Shown in pieces: positions 9,301 through 17,204 of a stretch of 64,000 nucleotides of DNA. Source of the DNA: Hymenobacter jejuensis (GTDB taxonomy: Bacteria; Bacteroidota; Bacteroidia; Cytophagales; Hymenobacteraceae); contig NZ_CP040896.1 in NCBI RefSeq assembly GCF_006337165.1, forward strand, positions 2,976,001-3,040,000, written 5' to 3'. The notes under the pieces were generated by a model. The model was not told the origin of the DNA, did not search any database, and was given only the letters and a program-made list of their open reading frames with translations. The translations under genes and the position numbers were made by a program. Numbering within the stretch: the first letter of the stretch is position 1; each line of letters starts with the position of its first letter.

Positions 9301-9390
9301 CCGCCGCGAGATAAAGGTGAATGTGAAAAAGTAGGCGCACAGCAACGACACGATGAGTGTCAAAGCAATGATAAGTCCTTTGTTACGCAT
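6373..9390 (-). CDS. secDF: SecDF fusion, protein translocase accessory subunit
   Basis: Membrane partner of SecYEG that uses the proton gradient to pull exported proteins across the inner membrane. The 1005-residue protein joins SecD (about 1-665) and SecF (about 680-975), a fusion usual in Bacteroidota. It begins with one membrane helix, followed by the SecD motif LGLDLKGG at about 82-89; the SecD membrane block contains TLPGIAGMVLTFGMSVDANV. SecF has GVDFRGGRSYLVEF and a matching membrane block with FSMNDTVVIYDRIREYLREN. An Ala/Lys/Thr-rich insertion of roughly 90 residues interrupts the SecD periplasmic domain near residues 260-350. It appears to be a single-gene transcript. Confidence 0.96.
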   Translation of the reverse strand: MRNKGLIIALTLIVSLLCAYFFTFTFISRRVQANAVTYATHNGTVDQQQRQHYLDSVWRAPVANILGVDYTYRDVRGSELGLGLDLKGGMHVTLEVSPVEIVRAMAGNSKDANFNKALAQAQELQKTNPSTPFTALFAQAYRTVAPNDKLARLFANTTNKSRGIDINSTNEKVIGAIDKEVEEAIDRSFNILRTRVDKFGVNQPSIQRVKGTGRLQIELPGVDNPDRVRKLLQGQAKLEFWEVWRTDEFAPYFNQLNSVLSAKEEADKLQGTAAAPTAKKDTTATAATAATGDSTSLASQLAKKNAAKNVAKADSANPQQSSLLARLFTMPGALGSNVRDTARVNSLFKTQEVRAVLPPNLTFLWDVKPTTIEGQEYLQLYAIRKSSAATPPLAGDVVADARQDYDQNGRPEVSMQMSPNGAHKWQKLTAANIGRQVAIVLDDYVYSAPVVQSEIAGGNSSISGNFTIEEAQDLANVLKAGKLPAPTRIVEEAVVGPSLGQEAINQGLYSSVAGLIIIMVFMAIYYGRAGLVADAALLFNMFLILGVLAQFGTALTLPGIAGMVLTFGMSVDANVLIFERIREELNHGHGLKDAINAGYKRAFSAIFDSNVTTMLIAVILGFFGTGPVQNFAITLGIGVLTSFLSAVYISHLIIEWLTKGKDTSKITFSTFLSRNLFQNVNFDIVGKRKIAYAFSTAVIVVGFVLMAIQGGPNLGVDFRGGRSYLVEFSKSEAASDVKEALNDDFKGAGTEVKTFGAANRLRITTGYLAEDESTAGDQKVLAALTTGLKQYGADNPKVLSTSKVGATIADDIKKTSILSLGLTLLGIFVYVLLRFEKWQYSMAAVVALFHDALLVIAAFPIARALGLNYEMDQVFVAAVLTVIGFSMNDTVVIYDRIREYLRENPNLTFAQVVNPALNSTFSRTMITFTTVFLVVLVLYIFGGETLRSFSFAMLVGIVFGTYSSLFIATPLILDTYGRKEARERGTSNTPSVASADAPKLSTAVK

Positions 9391-9526
9391 TTATAATAAA
9401 GAAAGGTGGTTACCTAAGAATGCCGAAGACGCATCGTCTGGCGTAGTTAATCTGCTTATAAATCAGGCGCTTATGAATGGCTAAATGCCAATTCATCGTT
9501 TTTAATTCCTGACTTCGGTGCGAAAG

Positions 9527-9892
9527 CTAGGGCGCCTGCGGCGACAACGCCGCGAGCAGCAACCGCGAGCGGAACAAATCCGGCACGGCACACGGGCGGG
9601 GACGCGGCGCAGCCTGGCTGCGAACGGCTACGGCCCAGGTTAGTGGTTCGGGAGCAGGCAACCAAGCCTCAACGGCTGGTGCCAGCCACGGGGCCAGCGC
9701 GGCCGTGGCTTCCAGGGTAACTTTTTGCTTCACCACGGCTGCCTTCGGAGCAGCGCCCACGTGCGCAGCCTTGCCCACCGGAACCCGGAAGGTAGCCACG
9801 GCCTGGTGGTTCAGCGACAGCACAAACAGCAGCGTGGCTGTGAGCATCGCAAAACGCAGGCGGGGTAAAAACGTGGTGACGGACAAGAACAT
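9527..9892 (-). CDS. small Ala/Pro-rich protein with N-terminal membrane segment
   Basis: The ATG at 9892 gives about 121 residues. A hydrophobic segment (LRFAMLTATLLFVLSLNHQAVA) near the N-terminus could be a signal peptide or anchor. The rest is rich in Ala, Pro and Val with no recognised motif. The frame is open further upstream to 9922. It lies between secDF and udk on the same strand, with a terminator separating it from udk. I do not recognise the family, and the reading frame itself is only moderately supported. Confidence 0.45.
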   Translation of the reverse strand: MFLSVTTFLPRLRFAMLTATLLFVLSLNHQAVATFRVPVGKAAHVGAAPKAAVVKQKVTLEATAALAPWLAPAVEAWLPAPEPLTWAVAVRSQAAPRPRPCAVPDLFRSRLLLAALSPQAP

Positions 9893-10007
9893 GGTTAGGG
9901 TAATGGCTACAAATATAGCCAATTGCGCGGGCCAACGAAATAAGAACCTGTAGGCGGCGGCTGGTTTGGGGGTAAACGCAAGGCGTGGGTGGGGCGCCGG
10001 TAAACAA

Positions 10008-10042
10008 AAAGCGAGCGCTGCCGGTCCGGCAGCGCTCGCTTT
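10008..10042 (-). terminator. intrinsic terminator after udk
   Basis: The near-perfect palindrome GCGAGCGCTGCCGG/CCGGCAGCGCTCGC is followed on the minus strand by a T run, 33 bases beyond the udk stop codon. Confidence 0.88.
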
Positions 10043-10074
10043 GGCAACAGCCTAAAGCTGCTTGCCGGTGCTTG

Positions 10075-10710
10075 CTACTTTGATTTGGTTTTGGTCGGAA
10101 CCTTGCTTTTTAAGAAGGTAACGAGCACTTCCAGCCCCTTATCAAAATGCCGATTGTTCGGGATGATAAGGTCGGCGTCGTGCTTAAACGGTTTGATGTA
10201 TTTCTCGTACGTGGGCGCTACGTGGTTGGTGTAGCGGTAGAGTACGTCCTCCAGATCGTAGCCGCGTTCGTCGCGGTCGCGGACGATGCGGCGTTGCAAC
10301 TTCACATGCTCGCGGGCATCGATGTACACTTTCAGGTCGAGCAGTTTGGCTACTTCTTCGAAGTAAAAAACGAAGATGCCTTCCACAACCACAATAGGAG
10401 CCGGATGAAAAACAAGTTCGCTAGGCGTGGCGTTGGGGTTGTTAAACGTGTATTCCGGTCGGCGTACCTCCTGGCCCTGGCTGATGCGCAACACGTCGGC
10501 GGCGTAGGCTACGGAGTCGATAGAAGAAGGCAGATCAAAGTTTGTAACTCCTTGAGAATCAACCTGTTGTGTTTCGCGTGGGTGGTAATAATTATCCTGC
10601 GAAATTAGACAAATGTCTTCCGATGGGAAGGCAGCCAGCAGCCGGCGCAAAAACGTGGTTTTGCCGGAGGCGCTGCCGCCCGTAATACCGACGATGAAAG
10701 GATGTTGCAT
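10075..10710 (-). CDS. udk: uridine kinase
   Basis: Phosphorylates uridine (and usually cytidine) in pyrimidine salvage. The ATG at 10710 gives 211 residues and places the Walker A motif GITGGSASGKTT at about residues 8-19; an open extension to 10752 only adds an unlikely N-terminus. Further matches are ISQDNYYHP, FDLPSSID, and EGIFVFYFEEVAKLLDLKVY for the lid and sugar-binding parts of the fold. Length fits the family (about 205-215). The gene is followed by a strong terminator; the neighbour upstream, rdgB, also handles nucleotides. Confidence 0.94.
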   Translation of the reverse strand: MQHPFIVGITGGSASGKTTFLRRLLAAFPSEDICLISQDNYYHPRETQQVDSQGVTNFDLPSSIDSVAYAADVLRISQGQEVRRPEYTFNNPNATPSELVFHPAPIVVVEGIFVFYFEEVAKLLDLKVYIDAREHVKLQRRIVRDRDERGYDLEDVLYRYTNHVAPTYEKYIKPFKHDADLIIPNNRHFDKGLEVLVTFLKSKVPTKTKSK

Positions 10711-10800
10711 GGGGTGGGGAAACGGCCCGTACCGGAAGGGCCAACCGTGCAAATTTACGAATGCGAAACGAGGAATTAGAAATTCGCCGCAAACTGCCCC

Positions 10801-11406
10801 TTATTTCTCTGCCCCAACGCTGCCCGCCGTCTGGGTATTGAGAAAGGCAACCAACTGTTGCACAGCCCGGGCGCGGTGGCTCATCGTATTTTTTTGCGCC
10901 AAAGTCATCTCGGCAAAAGTTGCGTCGTGGCCTTCCGGCCGAAACACAGGATCGTATCCAAAACCATCTTTGCCCTGTCGTGTGTCGGTAATCGAGCCGC
11001 GCACTTCGCCGGCAAACTCATGCACTTCGCCGCTTGGCAGTATCAAGGCAATGACCGTCCGGAACTGCGCGCTGCGGTCGCTGGCCGTGCCCAACTCGTG
11101 CAGCAGCTTCGTCACATTATCCGCAGCCGAGCGCTGTGGCCCCGCATAGCGCGCCGAATACACACCGGGTTCTCCGTGTAAGGCGTTTACTTCCAGGCCG
11201 GTATCGTCGGCAAAGCAGGATACGCCATAGTGCTCCCACACGTATTCGGCCTTTTGGCGAGCATTGCCGGCGAGCGTGTCGCGGGTTTCGGGCAACTCCT
11301 CTTCACACCCGATGTCGCGCAGGCTGACTAGTTCGATGAAAGCAGGCAACAGCGGACGTACTTCGGTCAGCTTGTGCTCGTTGTTGGTGGCAAAGCAAAT
11401 GCGCAT
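10801..11406 (-). CDS. rdgB: non-canonical purine NTP pyrophosphatase, RdgB/HAM1 family
   Basis: Cleaves ITP, dITP and XTP to monophosphates, keeping damaged purines out of DNA and RNA. The protein starts MRICFATNNEHKLTEV, matching the family's TxNxxKxxE substrate-binding start, and carries SCFADDTGLEVNALHGEPGV, SARYAGPQ, and GKDGFGYDPVFRPEGHDATF. The final SHRARA motif is also present. At 201 residues it is the usual length. It is transcribed in the same direction as udk, 90 bases downstream. Confidence 0.95.
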   Translation of the reverse strand: MRICFATNNEHKLTEVRPLLPAFIELVSLRDIGCEEELPETRDTLAGNARQKAEYVWEHYGVSCFADDTGLEVNALHGEPGVYSARYAGPQRSAADNVTKLLHELGTASDRSAQFRTVIALILPSGEVHEFAGEVRGSITDTRQGKDGFGYDPVFRPEGHDATFAEMTLAQKNTMSHRARAVQQLVAFLNTQTAGSVGAEK

Positions 11407-11507
11407 ACTTGTTTAGAAGTAAATAAGGGTAATTAGCCGCGTGAAGGCACAAAAATTGGCGGCACCAAACTACAACCTCAACTTGAAATGCCTTGCGCAT
11501 CGTGCGC

Positions 11508-12338
11508 TCATACGCCGCGTAACACAGGATAGCGCGCTTGCACCAGCATGTAGAAGCCATACGCCATCAAGCCCAGCGCTACTACCCCGAGCACAGCCGG
11601 CCCCATCGTTGCCAGCAAATCAAAGGCTTCGTCGGTGGCACCGACTGCCGATGCTCGGGACTCACGGCCTGCTTGCACGAAGAAGTACCCGATAATAACC
11701 AGCACAATGCCGCGGGCTGTGTAGCCAATTTGCCCGGCACGGTATACAACGTTCTGCTGATTCGGCGGGAGGTTGCTGGCGTTTATATACTGTTGAAACC
11801 TGCCGGAGTAAGCATTGATGAGCTGATAAATGCCAACGCCGATAATAATCAGGCCTAACAACAACACCAGCCAGTCGCCACCGGGCCAGCTGAGCACTTT
11901 GGCTGTGAGCGTTTGTTGGGTGTTGCCGCCACTGTCGGCGGCCCCATTCCAAGCTAGGCGCGCGGCAAACCACGCCAAACTAGCGTACACCAAGCCGCTG
12001 CCAATGTAGCTAAGCCGTTGGCCGATGCCTTTAGCACCGGAACCTTTGCTTTCCGTATCGCGCACGGCCTGCACGATTCGCCAGATGATGTAGCCAAGCA
12101 GCCCAAACGCAATCAGGCCCAAAAGCACTGGGCCGCCGGGTAGGCCCTGTAGCGTCTGCACGGCTTGTTTTTTATCGGCGGTTTGGCCACCCCGTTGGCC
12201 CAAAGCCGCTAGCAAAGCCAGAATGCCCATCAACAGATACACCACCCCAATGGCCGCAAAACCAAAGCGGGCCAGCATCCGGATGCCAGGGGAAGGGGAA
12301 GCCGGAAGCGCAGACGAAATGGAATCGGTTATGGACAT
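11508..12338 (-). CDS. DUF1206 family membrane protein
   Basis: A 276-residue integral membrane protein with about six membrane helices arranged as three repeats of a two-helix unit. The repeats each begin with a phrase like ARFGFAAIGVVYLLMGILAL, GQRLSYIGSGLVYASLAWFA and AGQIGYTARGIVLVIIGYFF. This is the DUF1206 pattern. Nothing in the sequence shows a substrate or reaction. It appears to be a single gene; the upstream 166 bases separate it from the next minus-strand gene and contain a copy of the dispersed palindrome. Confidence 0.88.
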   Translation of the reverse strand: MSITDSISSALPASPSPGIRMLARFGFAAIGVVYLLMGILALLAALGQRGGQTADKKQAVQTLQGLPGGPVLLGLIAFGLLGYIIWRIVQAVRDTESKGSGAKGIGQRLSYIGSGLVYASLAWFAARLAWNGAADSGGNTQQTLTAKVLSWPGGDWLVLLLGLIIIGVGIYQLINAYSGRFQQYINASNLPPNQQNVVYRAGQIGYTARGIVLVIIGYFFVQAGRESRASAVGATDEAFDLLATMGPAVLGVVALGLMAYGFYMLVQARYPVLRGV

Positions 12339-12474
12339 AGGTAGGAGATCTGGCAGAAGGTGCCTCCTCCCGTACGCAGAAATCCCATAGCAAGGTTAAA
12401 TGGCCGCCTGCCTGATACGCAGCTTGATTTCCCAGATCACACCAGCCTGTATCGAAAGCGTCTTACGTTAATGA

Positions 12475-12503
12475 AATAACCACTTGATAATTAAACAGTT
12501 GTA
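12475..12503. repeat. loose copy of the dispersed palindrome
   Basis: AT-rich imperfect palindrome with the core TTGATAATTAA and outer AAATAACC/AGTTGTAT, just beyond the stop codon of the minus-strand gene at 12505. Confidence 0.4.
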
Positions 12504-12504
12504 T

Positions 12505-12900
12505 CTACTTGAATATAAGCTTGATACTGGCCCAAGAGCGCTGCACGGCTCTGGGAGCCTTTGCTAGCACGCTGGTATACGATCGGTCGAGAGGCACGCT
12601 GCGCACCACCAAACGGTAGGCGACCGGGCTGGCTATCGTCGGGCCAACATCGAGGTAGCGGTAGTGCTGCTGGCCCGTAGGTGCAACAGAAGCCAAACGG
12701 ATATAGCCGGATTCGTGGTTGGTTTTGCGGTACAAATCGTAGGCTTGCACCACCGGCTCGCCGGCTACTTGCCACTCCAGCTGCACGTTGTTTCCCACGT
12801 ATTTTGAGTGGAAGGCCGTAACGGTCGCAGTCCCAAACAGCATGGCCACGCTTGCCAACACAAGGCCTGCTACCAGCAAAAGTTTGAAGGTGAAATGCAT
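12505..12900 (-). CDS. exported fibronectin type III-like single-domain protein
   Basis: The ATG at 12900 gives 131 residues with a good signal peptide (FKLLLVAGLVLASVAMLFG). The mature part reads like one fibronectin type III or related beta-sandwich: VQLEWQVAGEPVVQAYDLYR, followed by YIRLASVAPTGQQHYRYLDV and VAYRLVVRSV. There is no sorting domain or catalytic motif. It diverges from rpmE2 across a 207-base spacer. Function unknown; similar short exported sandwiches in this phylum are usually left unnamed. Confidence 0.65.
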   Translation of the reverse strand: MHFTFKLLLVAGLVLASVAMLFGTATVTAFHSKYVGNNVQLEWQVAGEPVVQAYDLYRKTNHESGYIRLASVAPTGQQHYRYLDVGPTIASPVAYRLVVRSVPLDRSYTSVLAKAPRAVQRSWASIKLIFK

Positions 12901-13025
12901 ACGCTCCGCAATCTGAAACCAAGAAGATAACGCCAGCGCAGGATTAAAAGTATGTAAGTGCCGGGTGTGGCCTTGGTTTACAAGCAGTTTCGGGGAGCTT
13001 TGGTACGAAATCGGGTGGTAGGTTT

Positions 13026-13054
13026 TTGATTTACAGGGATAACACGTACTTTTG
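13026..13054 (+). promoter_or_regulatory. Bacteroidota-type promoter of rpmE2
   Basis: TTG at 13026-13028 and TACTTTTG at 13047-13054 are 18 bases apart. This matches the TTG-N17-23-TAnnTTTG form known for the primary sigma factor of this phylum. The -7 box is about 53 bases before the rpmE2 start. Confidence 0.65.
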
Positions 13055-13107
13055 CAATCCCTTCCGCAAAATCGGCAGGCCCTGAAGGTTTTAACGGTAT
13101 TACGACC

Positions 13108-13353
13108 ATGAAAAAAGACATCCACCCCGAGTATCGCGAAGTCGTGTTTCAGGACACGTCTAGCGACTTTAAATTCATCACGCGCTCGACGATGACCTCC
13201 AACGACACTATCACGATGGAGGATGGCAAAACCTATCCCGTCATCAAGGTGGAAGTTAGCAGCGCATCGCACCCTTTCTACACCGGCAAAAACGTGTTCA
13301 TCGACACCGCTGGCCGTGTGGAGAAATTCCGCAACCGCTACCAGAAGAAGTAA
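13108..13353 (+). CDS. rpmE2: 50S ribosomal protein L31, type B
   Basis: Component of the large ribosomal subunit. The 81-residue protein starts [20 protein letters not shown] and ends [25 protein letters not shown]. It has no CxxC pair, so it is the zinc-independent (type B) form. A well-placed promoter precedes it and a hairpin terminator follows it, indicating a monocistronic unit. Confidence 0.97.
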   Translation: MKKDIHPEYREVVFQDTSSDFKFITRSTMTSNDTITMEDGKTYPVIKVEVSSASHPFYTGKNVFIDTAGRVEKFRNRYQKK

Positions 13354-13402
13354 TTATTTGGTTGTCAGCTTGGAGCGGCAACCCAGTAAGCAAAATATTT
13401 GG

Positions 13403-13438
13403 AACTCCCGCTGGCAAGTCTGGCGGGAGTTTTTATTT
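13403..13438 (+). terminator. intrinsic terminator after rpmE2
   Basis: The stem ACTCCCGC/GCGGGAGT is followed by TTTTTATTT, about 50 bases past the stop codon. Confidence 0.85.
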
Positions 13439-13513
13439 GTGCCAACTTGCCGTTGCTAGGCACGCGCAACCCGGCGCCTGCCTCCGGAAACGAACCACAG
13501 TCGATTTATTGCC

Positions 13514-14719
13514 ATGACCGTTCTGCTCTTCGACGACCCCGACATTCGGCAAAATCTGTTGCCCTTTACCTTCACGCGTCCGGTAGCGGCTCTGCGTTGT
13601 GGCATCCTGACAATCGCTGAAAAGTGGCAGCATCGCTTGCGCCAGGAAGTTCATTACCTGACGGAGCCTTACTTGCAGGCAAAATACCCCGCCGGCCCCG
13701 TGGCAGGTGCCGCGCTGGTTATCAACGGCGCCATTTGCCCCGACGACGTGCTCGTGCAGCAGATCGAAAACCTCCAGCCGGGACAGGCCCTTTTTTGCAG
13801 CGAAACCCTAGTGGCAGCGCACTTATCCGACGCCTCCAAGGTGGCAGAGCTGATCCAAGATGGTTTTGCAGACGAGAAGGAAGTTGCTGAACCCGTGACA
13901 CTTATTCGGGAGGTGTGGCATTTGTTTCTGCGCAACGGCCGCGAAATCCGGGAAGATTTTGACATGCTCACCCGCGGTCGGCAATCCCAGCCGATCACCG
14001 ATCCGCATACCATCGTCTACGGCGCCGAGAATATCTTCCTTGAAGAGGGCGTGAAAATCCGCGCCGCCATTCTGAACGCCGAAGACGGCCCGATTTACCT
14101 GGGCAAGAACTCGCAGGTACACGAAGGAGCCATTATTAAAGGGCCGCTGGCATTGGGCGAAGGATCTCATATCAATGCCGGCGCCAAAATGCGCGGCGAC
14201 AACACCGTGGGGCCTTATTGCAAAGTAGGCGGCGAAGTCGGCAACTCCATCTTGTTTGGCTATTCCAACAAAGGCCACGACGGCTACCTCGGCAACTCCG
14301 TGATTGGCGAATGGTGCAACCTGGGTGCGGATACCAACACCTCCAACCTCAAGAATAACTACGCGCCGGTCAAGATCTGGAGCCACGCCAGAAGCCGTTT
14401 CGTGAACACCGGCCAGCAGTTTTGCGGCCTAATGATGGGCGACCACAGCAAGTGCGGCATCAACACCATGTTCAACACCGGCACGGTAGTAGGCGTGGGC
14501 GCCAATGTCTTCGGAGCGGGCTTTCCGCGCACGTTTATTCCCTCGTTCAGTTGGGGCGGGGCGGCTGGTTTCGAAACCTTCAAAATGCCTAAAGTAGCCG
14601 AAGTAGCTGAGCGCGTGATGGCCCGTCGGCACTTGGCATATGATGCTGTGGAACAAGGCATTATGCAGCACGTCTACGATGCCACGGCAAAAGATCGGGT
14701 GTGGGAGCGGGCCAGTTAA
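13514..14719 (+). CDS. GlmU-like sugar-phosphate nucleotidyltransferase family protein
   Basis: A 401-residue protein with a degenerate nucleotidyltransferase-like N-terminus (MTVLLFDDPDIRQNLLPFTF) and a left-handed beta-helix at about 180-370, where hexapeptide repeats such as GPIYLGKNSQVHEGAIIKGP and GDNTVGPYCKVGGEVGNSIL can be followed. It matches the Bacteroidota group usually called GlmU family or putative sugar nucleotidyl transferase. The classic GlmU loop GxGTRM is absent from the N-terminus, so catalysis should not be assumed. It lies between rpmE2 and holB on the same strand. Confidence 0.85.
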   Translation: MTVLLFDDPDIRQNLLPFTFTRPVAALRCGILTIAEKWQHRLRQEVHYLTEPYLQAKYPAGPVAGAALVINGAICPDDVLVQQIENLQPGQALFCSETLVAAHLSDASKVAELIQDGFADEKEVAEPVTLIREVWHLFLRNGREIREDFDMLTRGRQSQPITDPHTIVYGAENIFLEEGVKIRAAILNAEDGPIYLGKNSQVHEGAIIKGPLALGEGSHINAGAKMRGDNTVGPYCKVGGEVGNSILFGYSNKGHDGYLGNSVIGEWCNLGADTNTSNLKNNYAPVKIWSHARSRFVNTGQQFCGLMMGDHSKCGINTMFNTGTVVGVGANVFGAGFPRTFIPSFSWGGAAGFETFKMPKVAEVAERVMARRHLAYDAVEQGIMQHVYDATAKDRVWERAS

Positions 14720-14806
14720 AGCCTGCTGTCTACTTTCGCTACCCCAACCTTTCTTTGCGCTGAGCACAGCAAAGGTACTTTTTCGATTCGGGATGGCAGG
14801 TTGTGG

Positions 14807-14833
14807 TAATTTATTGATAATCAATTGATTGTA
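14807..14833. repeat. copy of the dispersed 27-bp palindrome
   Basis: TAAT, then the core TTGATAATCAA, then TTGATTGTA, ending five bases before the holB start codon. Its position there may affect holB translation. Confidence 0.6.
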
Positions 14834-14838
14834 GTATA

Positions 14839-15966
14839 ATGCGTTTTGCTGAAATTCCGGGCCAGAATGCGGTGAAGAAGCTGCTGGTGCAGTCGGTGCA
14901 GCGGCAGCACGTGGCGCACGCACAGCTGTTTCGCGGGGCTGAAGGCTCGGCGGCAATGGCGCTGGCTTTGGCTTACGCTACGTTTCTGAACTGCGAGGCC
15001 CGCCAACCCAACGACGAAGATTCATGTGGGCAATGTGCTAGCTGCCAGAAGATTGACAAGCTCATCCACCCCGACCTGAATTTCATCCTGCCCGTTACTT
15101 CAACCAAGCAAGTGCCGAAGGACGCGGTCAGCAGTAAGTTTGCGGCCGAGTGGCGCAGCTTTGTGCTCGAAAATCCCTACCAAGGTCTCAACGACTGGAT
15201 GCAGCACATTGGCGCCGAAAACAAACAAGGCAGCATTTCGAAAGAAGAAAGCCTGCAATTGCTGAAGCTCGTGTCGCTGAAGGCGTTTGAAGCTCAGTTC
15301 AAGATTGTGGTGATCTGGCTACCGGAACTGATGCACCCGGCCGCGGCCAATGCCGTGCTCAAACTGCTGGAAGAGCCGCCGGCCGCTACCATTTTCTTGC
15401 TGGTGAGCCACGCGCCCGAGCAACTGTTGCCCACCATCGTGAGCCGCGTGCAACCCGTGGTAGTGCGCGCCTACTCAGAAGAGGAACTAGTTGATTATCT
15501 GAGAGATGTGCAAAAAGTGCCCGAGGTGAAAGCCCGGCAGTTGGCGCAAATTTCCGATGGCAACCTGGGTGCCGCACTCGCCGCCCAAGATTCGGCCGAC
15601 AGTGACTATTTCGCTTTGTTTGCCGAGTGGATGCGGTACTGCTACGGTCTGAAAGTAGATAAGCTGCTCGCCACCAGTGACGAATTTCAGAAGATGGGCC
15701 GCGAAAACCAGAAAGAGTTTCTGCAATACGCGCTGGGCCTGTTGCGCAAGGTGCTGCTGTTTGGGATCGACGCGAAGTTTGTGCCGCATCTGCCCGCCGC
15801 TGAGCAGCAGTTTGTCACGGGTTTCAGCCGCTTTGTGAGCCTGCACAATGCCGACCCGATTACGCGCGAACTTAACGAGGCTCACTACCACATCGAACGC
15901 AATGCCAACCCGCGAATGGTGTTTATGGATACCTCGCTGCGGGTGGCCGAATTGCTAAAAATGTAG
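14839..15966 (+). CDS. holB: DNA polymerase III delta' subunit
   Basis: Clamp-loader subunit of the replicative polymerase. The protein begins MRFAEIPGQNAVKKLLVQSV and has the zinc-binding cysteines Cys52, Cys63, Cys66 and Cys69 in a CxxCxxC arrangement. The P-loop region (RGAEGSAAMALA) lacks the catalytic Lys, which is normal for delta'. The sensor region MHPAAANAVLKLLEEPPAAT and the SRVQPVVV segment follow. At 375 residues it is of normal length. The start at 14839 places the conserved IPGQ phrase six residues in. Confidence 0.93.
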   Translation: MRFAEIPGQNAVKKLLVQSVQRQHVAHAQLFRGAEGSAAMALALAYATFLNCEARQPNDEDSCGQCASCQKIDKLIHPDLNFILPVTSTKQVPKDAVSSKFAAEWRSFVLENPYQGLNDWMQHIGAENKQGSISKEESLQLLKLVSLKAFEAQFKIVVIWLPELMHPAAANAVLKLLEEPPAATIFLLVSHAPEQLLPTIVSRVQPVVVRAYSEEELVDYLRDVQKVPEVKARQLAQISDGNLGAALAAQDSADSDYFALFAEWMRYCYGLKVDKLLATSDEFQKMGRENQKEFLQYALGLLRKVLLFGIDAKFVPHLPAAEQQFVTGFSRFVSLHNADPITRELNEAHYHIERNANPRMVFMDTSLRVAELLKM

Positions 15967-16059
15967 GCCTAAAGGCTTCAAACGCCGAAAATACAGTTTG
16001 GTAAGTTGCTATAGCTAGTGCTAAATCAGCTATAGCTTATGCAAAGCGCGGGGGTGTTG

Positions 16060-16067
16060 TAGCTTTG
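16060..16067 (+). promoter_or_regulatory. candidate -7 box upstream of hemC
   Basis: TAGCTTTG matches the TAnnTTTG consensus and lies 107 bases before the proposed ATG. No clear TTG is seen at the expected distance. Confidence 0.4.
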
Positions 16068-16173
16068 TATTTCGCGGAAGCGTAGGCAAGAAACGAAATG
16101 CTATTGGTTTGGCCGCGGCATTATTTTGGCCTCCGTGGATGTTCAGGCTTCTGTATTGATTGAAGACTTATTT

Positions 16174-17121
16174 ATGCCTACTACTCGTCCGATTCGCATT
16201 GGTACCCGCGGCAGCAAGCTTGCGCTGTGGCAAGCCCACCACGTTGCTGCGTGCCTGGAGCAGGAGCAGATTGCTTCTGAAATCGTCATCATCACGACTA
16301 CCGGCGACGTGATTCAGGATCGCTCACTAGCCAAAATCGGGTCGAAGGGCGTGTTCACAGAGGAGTTGGAAGAAAGCCTGCGCACCGGCCACATCGACGT
16401 GGCCGTGCACAGCGCCAAGGACGTGCAAAGCACCATTCCCGACGATCTGGAGCTGCTGGCCTTTATGAAGCGCGAACGGGTCAACGATGTCGTCCTGAGC
16501 TTCGATTCGACATTTTCTTTAGATCGGCCGGGCATTACATTGGGCACCAGCAGCACCCGCCGCAAGGCGATGTTCCGGCGTTTTTATCCCAACGCCAGCA
16601 CGGCCGAAGCGCGCGGCAACCTGCAAACGCGGCTGCGCAAGCTCGAAGAAGGCCAGTACGATGCCTTGGTGCTTGCCTACGCCGGCGTGCATCGCATGGA
16701 GTACGACAAGCTTATCCGGCATATGCTGCCCGAAAAGCAGTTTGTGCCGGCAGCGGGCCAGGGCAGCGTGGCCATCGAGTGCGCCCGTTCCCTGGACGGT
16801 AAGCTGAAAGCTACCCTGCAGCGCATCCTCGACCACCCGGCCACGCACACCTGCCTGCTGACTGAGCGCGCGTTTCTGCGCACTATGGAAGGCGGTTGCA
16901 GCATTCCTTCGTTTGCGCTGGCCACTTTCACTACGGCCGGCACGCTACAACTCCACGGCGGCCTCATCAGCCTCGATGGGAAGCAGTACATCGACGAAAC
17001 CTTTTCCACCGTTGACGCCCAACAGGCTGAGGCCATGGGAGTTCGGCTCGCGGAAAGCGTGCTAAGCAGGGGCGGCCGGGAAATACTTGACGCCATCCGG
17101 CATCACCGCACCGAAGCCTAA
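16174..17121 (+). CDS. hemC: hydroxymethylbilane synthase (porphobilinogen deaminase)
   Basis: Joins four porphobilinogen units into hydroxymethylbilane in haem synthesis. The ATG at 16174 starts MPTTRPIRIGTRGSKLALWQ, the family's usual beginning; an upstream TTG at 16126 only adds 16 residues without similarity. Matches include HIDVAVHSAKDVQSTIP, TSSTRRKAMFRRFYP, and MEGGCSIPSFA, whose Cys carries the dipyrromethane cofactor. The 315-residue length is standard. A strong bidirectional terminator separates it from the convergent DUF2238 gene. Confidence 0.96.
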   Translation: MPTTRPIRIGTRGSKLALWQAHHVAACLEQEQIASEIVIITTTGDVIQDRSLAKIGSKGVFTEELEESLRTGHIDVAVHSAKDVQSTIPDDLELLAFMKRERVNDVVLSFDSTFSLDRPGITLGTSSTRRKAMFRRFYPNASTAEARGNLQTRLRKLEEGQYDALVLAYAGVHRMEYDKLIRHMLPEKQFVPAAGQGSVAIECARSLDGKLKATLQRILDHPATHTCLLTERAFLRTMEGGCSIPSFALATFTTAGTLQLHGGLISLDGKQYIDETFSTVDAQQAEAMGVRLAESVLSRGGREILDAIRHHRTEA

Positions 17122-17129
17122 ATTCTGGT

Positions 17130-17186
17130 AATTACTTACAAAAAAGCCGTCTGACATCAGCCAGACGGCTTTTTTTGTAAGTAATT
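17130..17186. terminator. bidirectional terminator between hemC and the DUF2238 gene
   Basis: Arms of 24-25 bases, from AATTACTTAC through GCCGTCTG and its complement, enclose an eight-base loop, with A and T runs built into the stem. It serves the convergent genes on both sides. Confidence 0.9.
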
Positions 17187-17204
17187 GATTGCTAATTATT
17201 TATG
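17178..17204. repeat. copy of the dispersed palindrome beside a terminator
   Basis: TAAGTAATTGATTGC followed by TAATTATTTATG. It overlaps the right arm of the hemC terminator and runs into the 3' end of the DUF2238 gene. Confidence 0.5.

Noticed and set aside
6373..9390. Ala/Lys-rich insertion in SecDF as a novelty
   Set aside because: Low-complexity insertions in the SecD periplasmic domain are common in Bacteroidota fusions; noted in the annotation only.
14839..15966. Missing P-loop Lys in holB taken as a defect
   Set aside because: Delta' subunits of the clamp loader normally lack a working ATP site, so this is expected.
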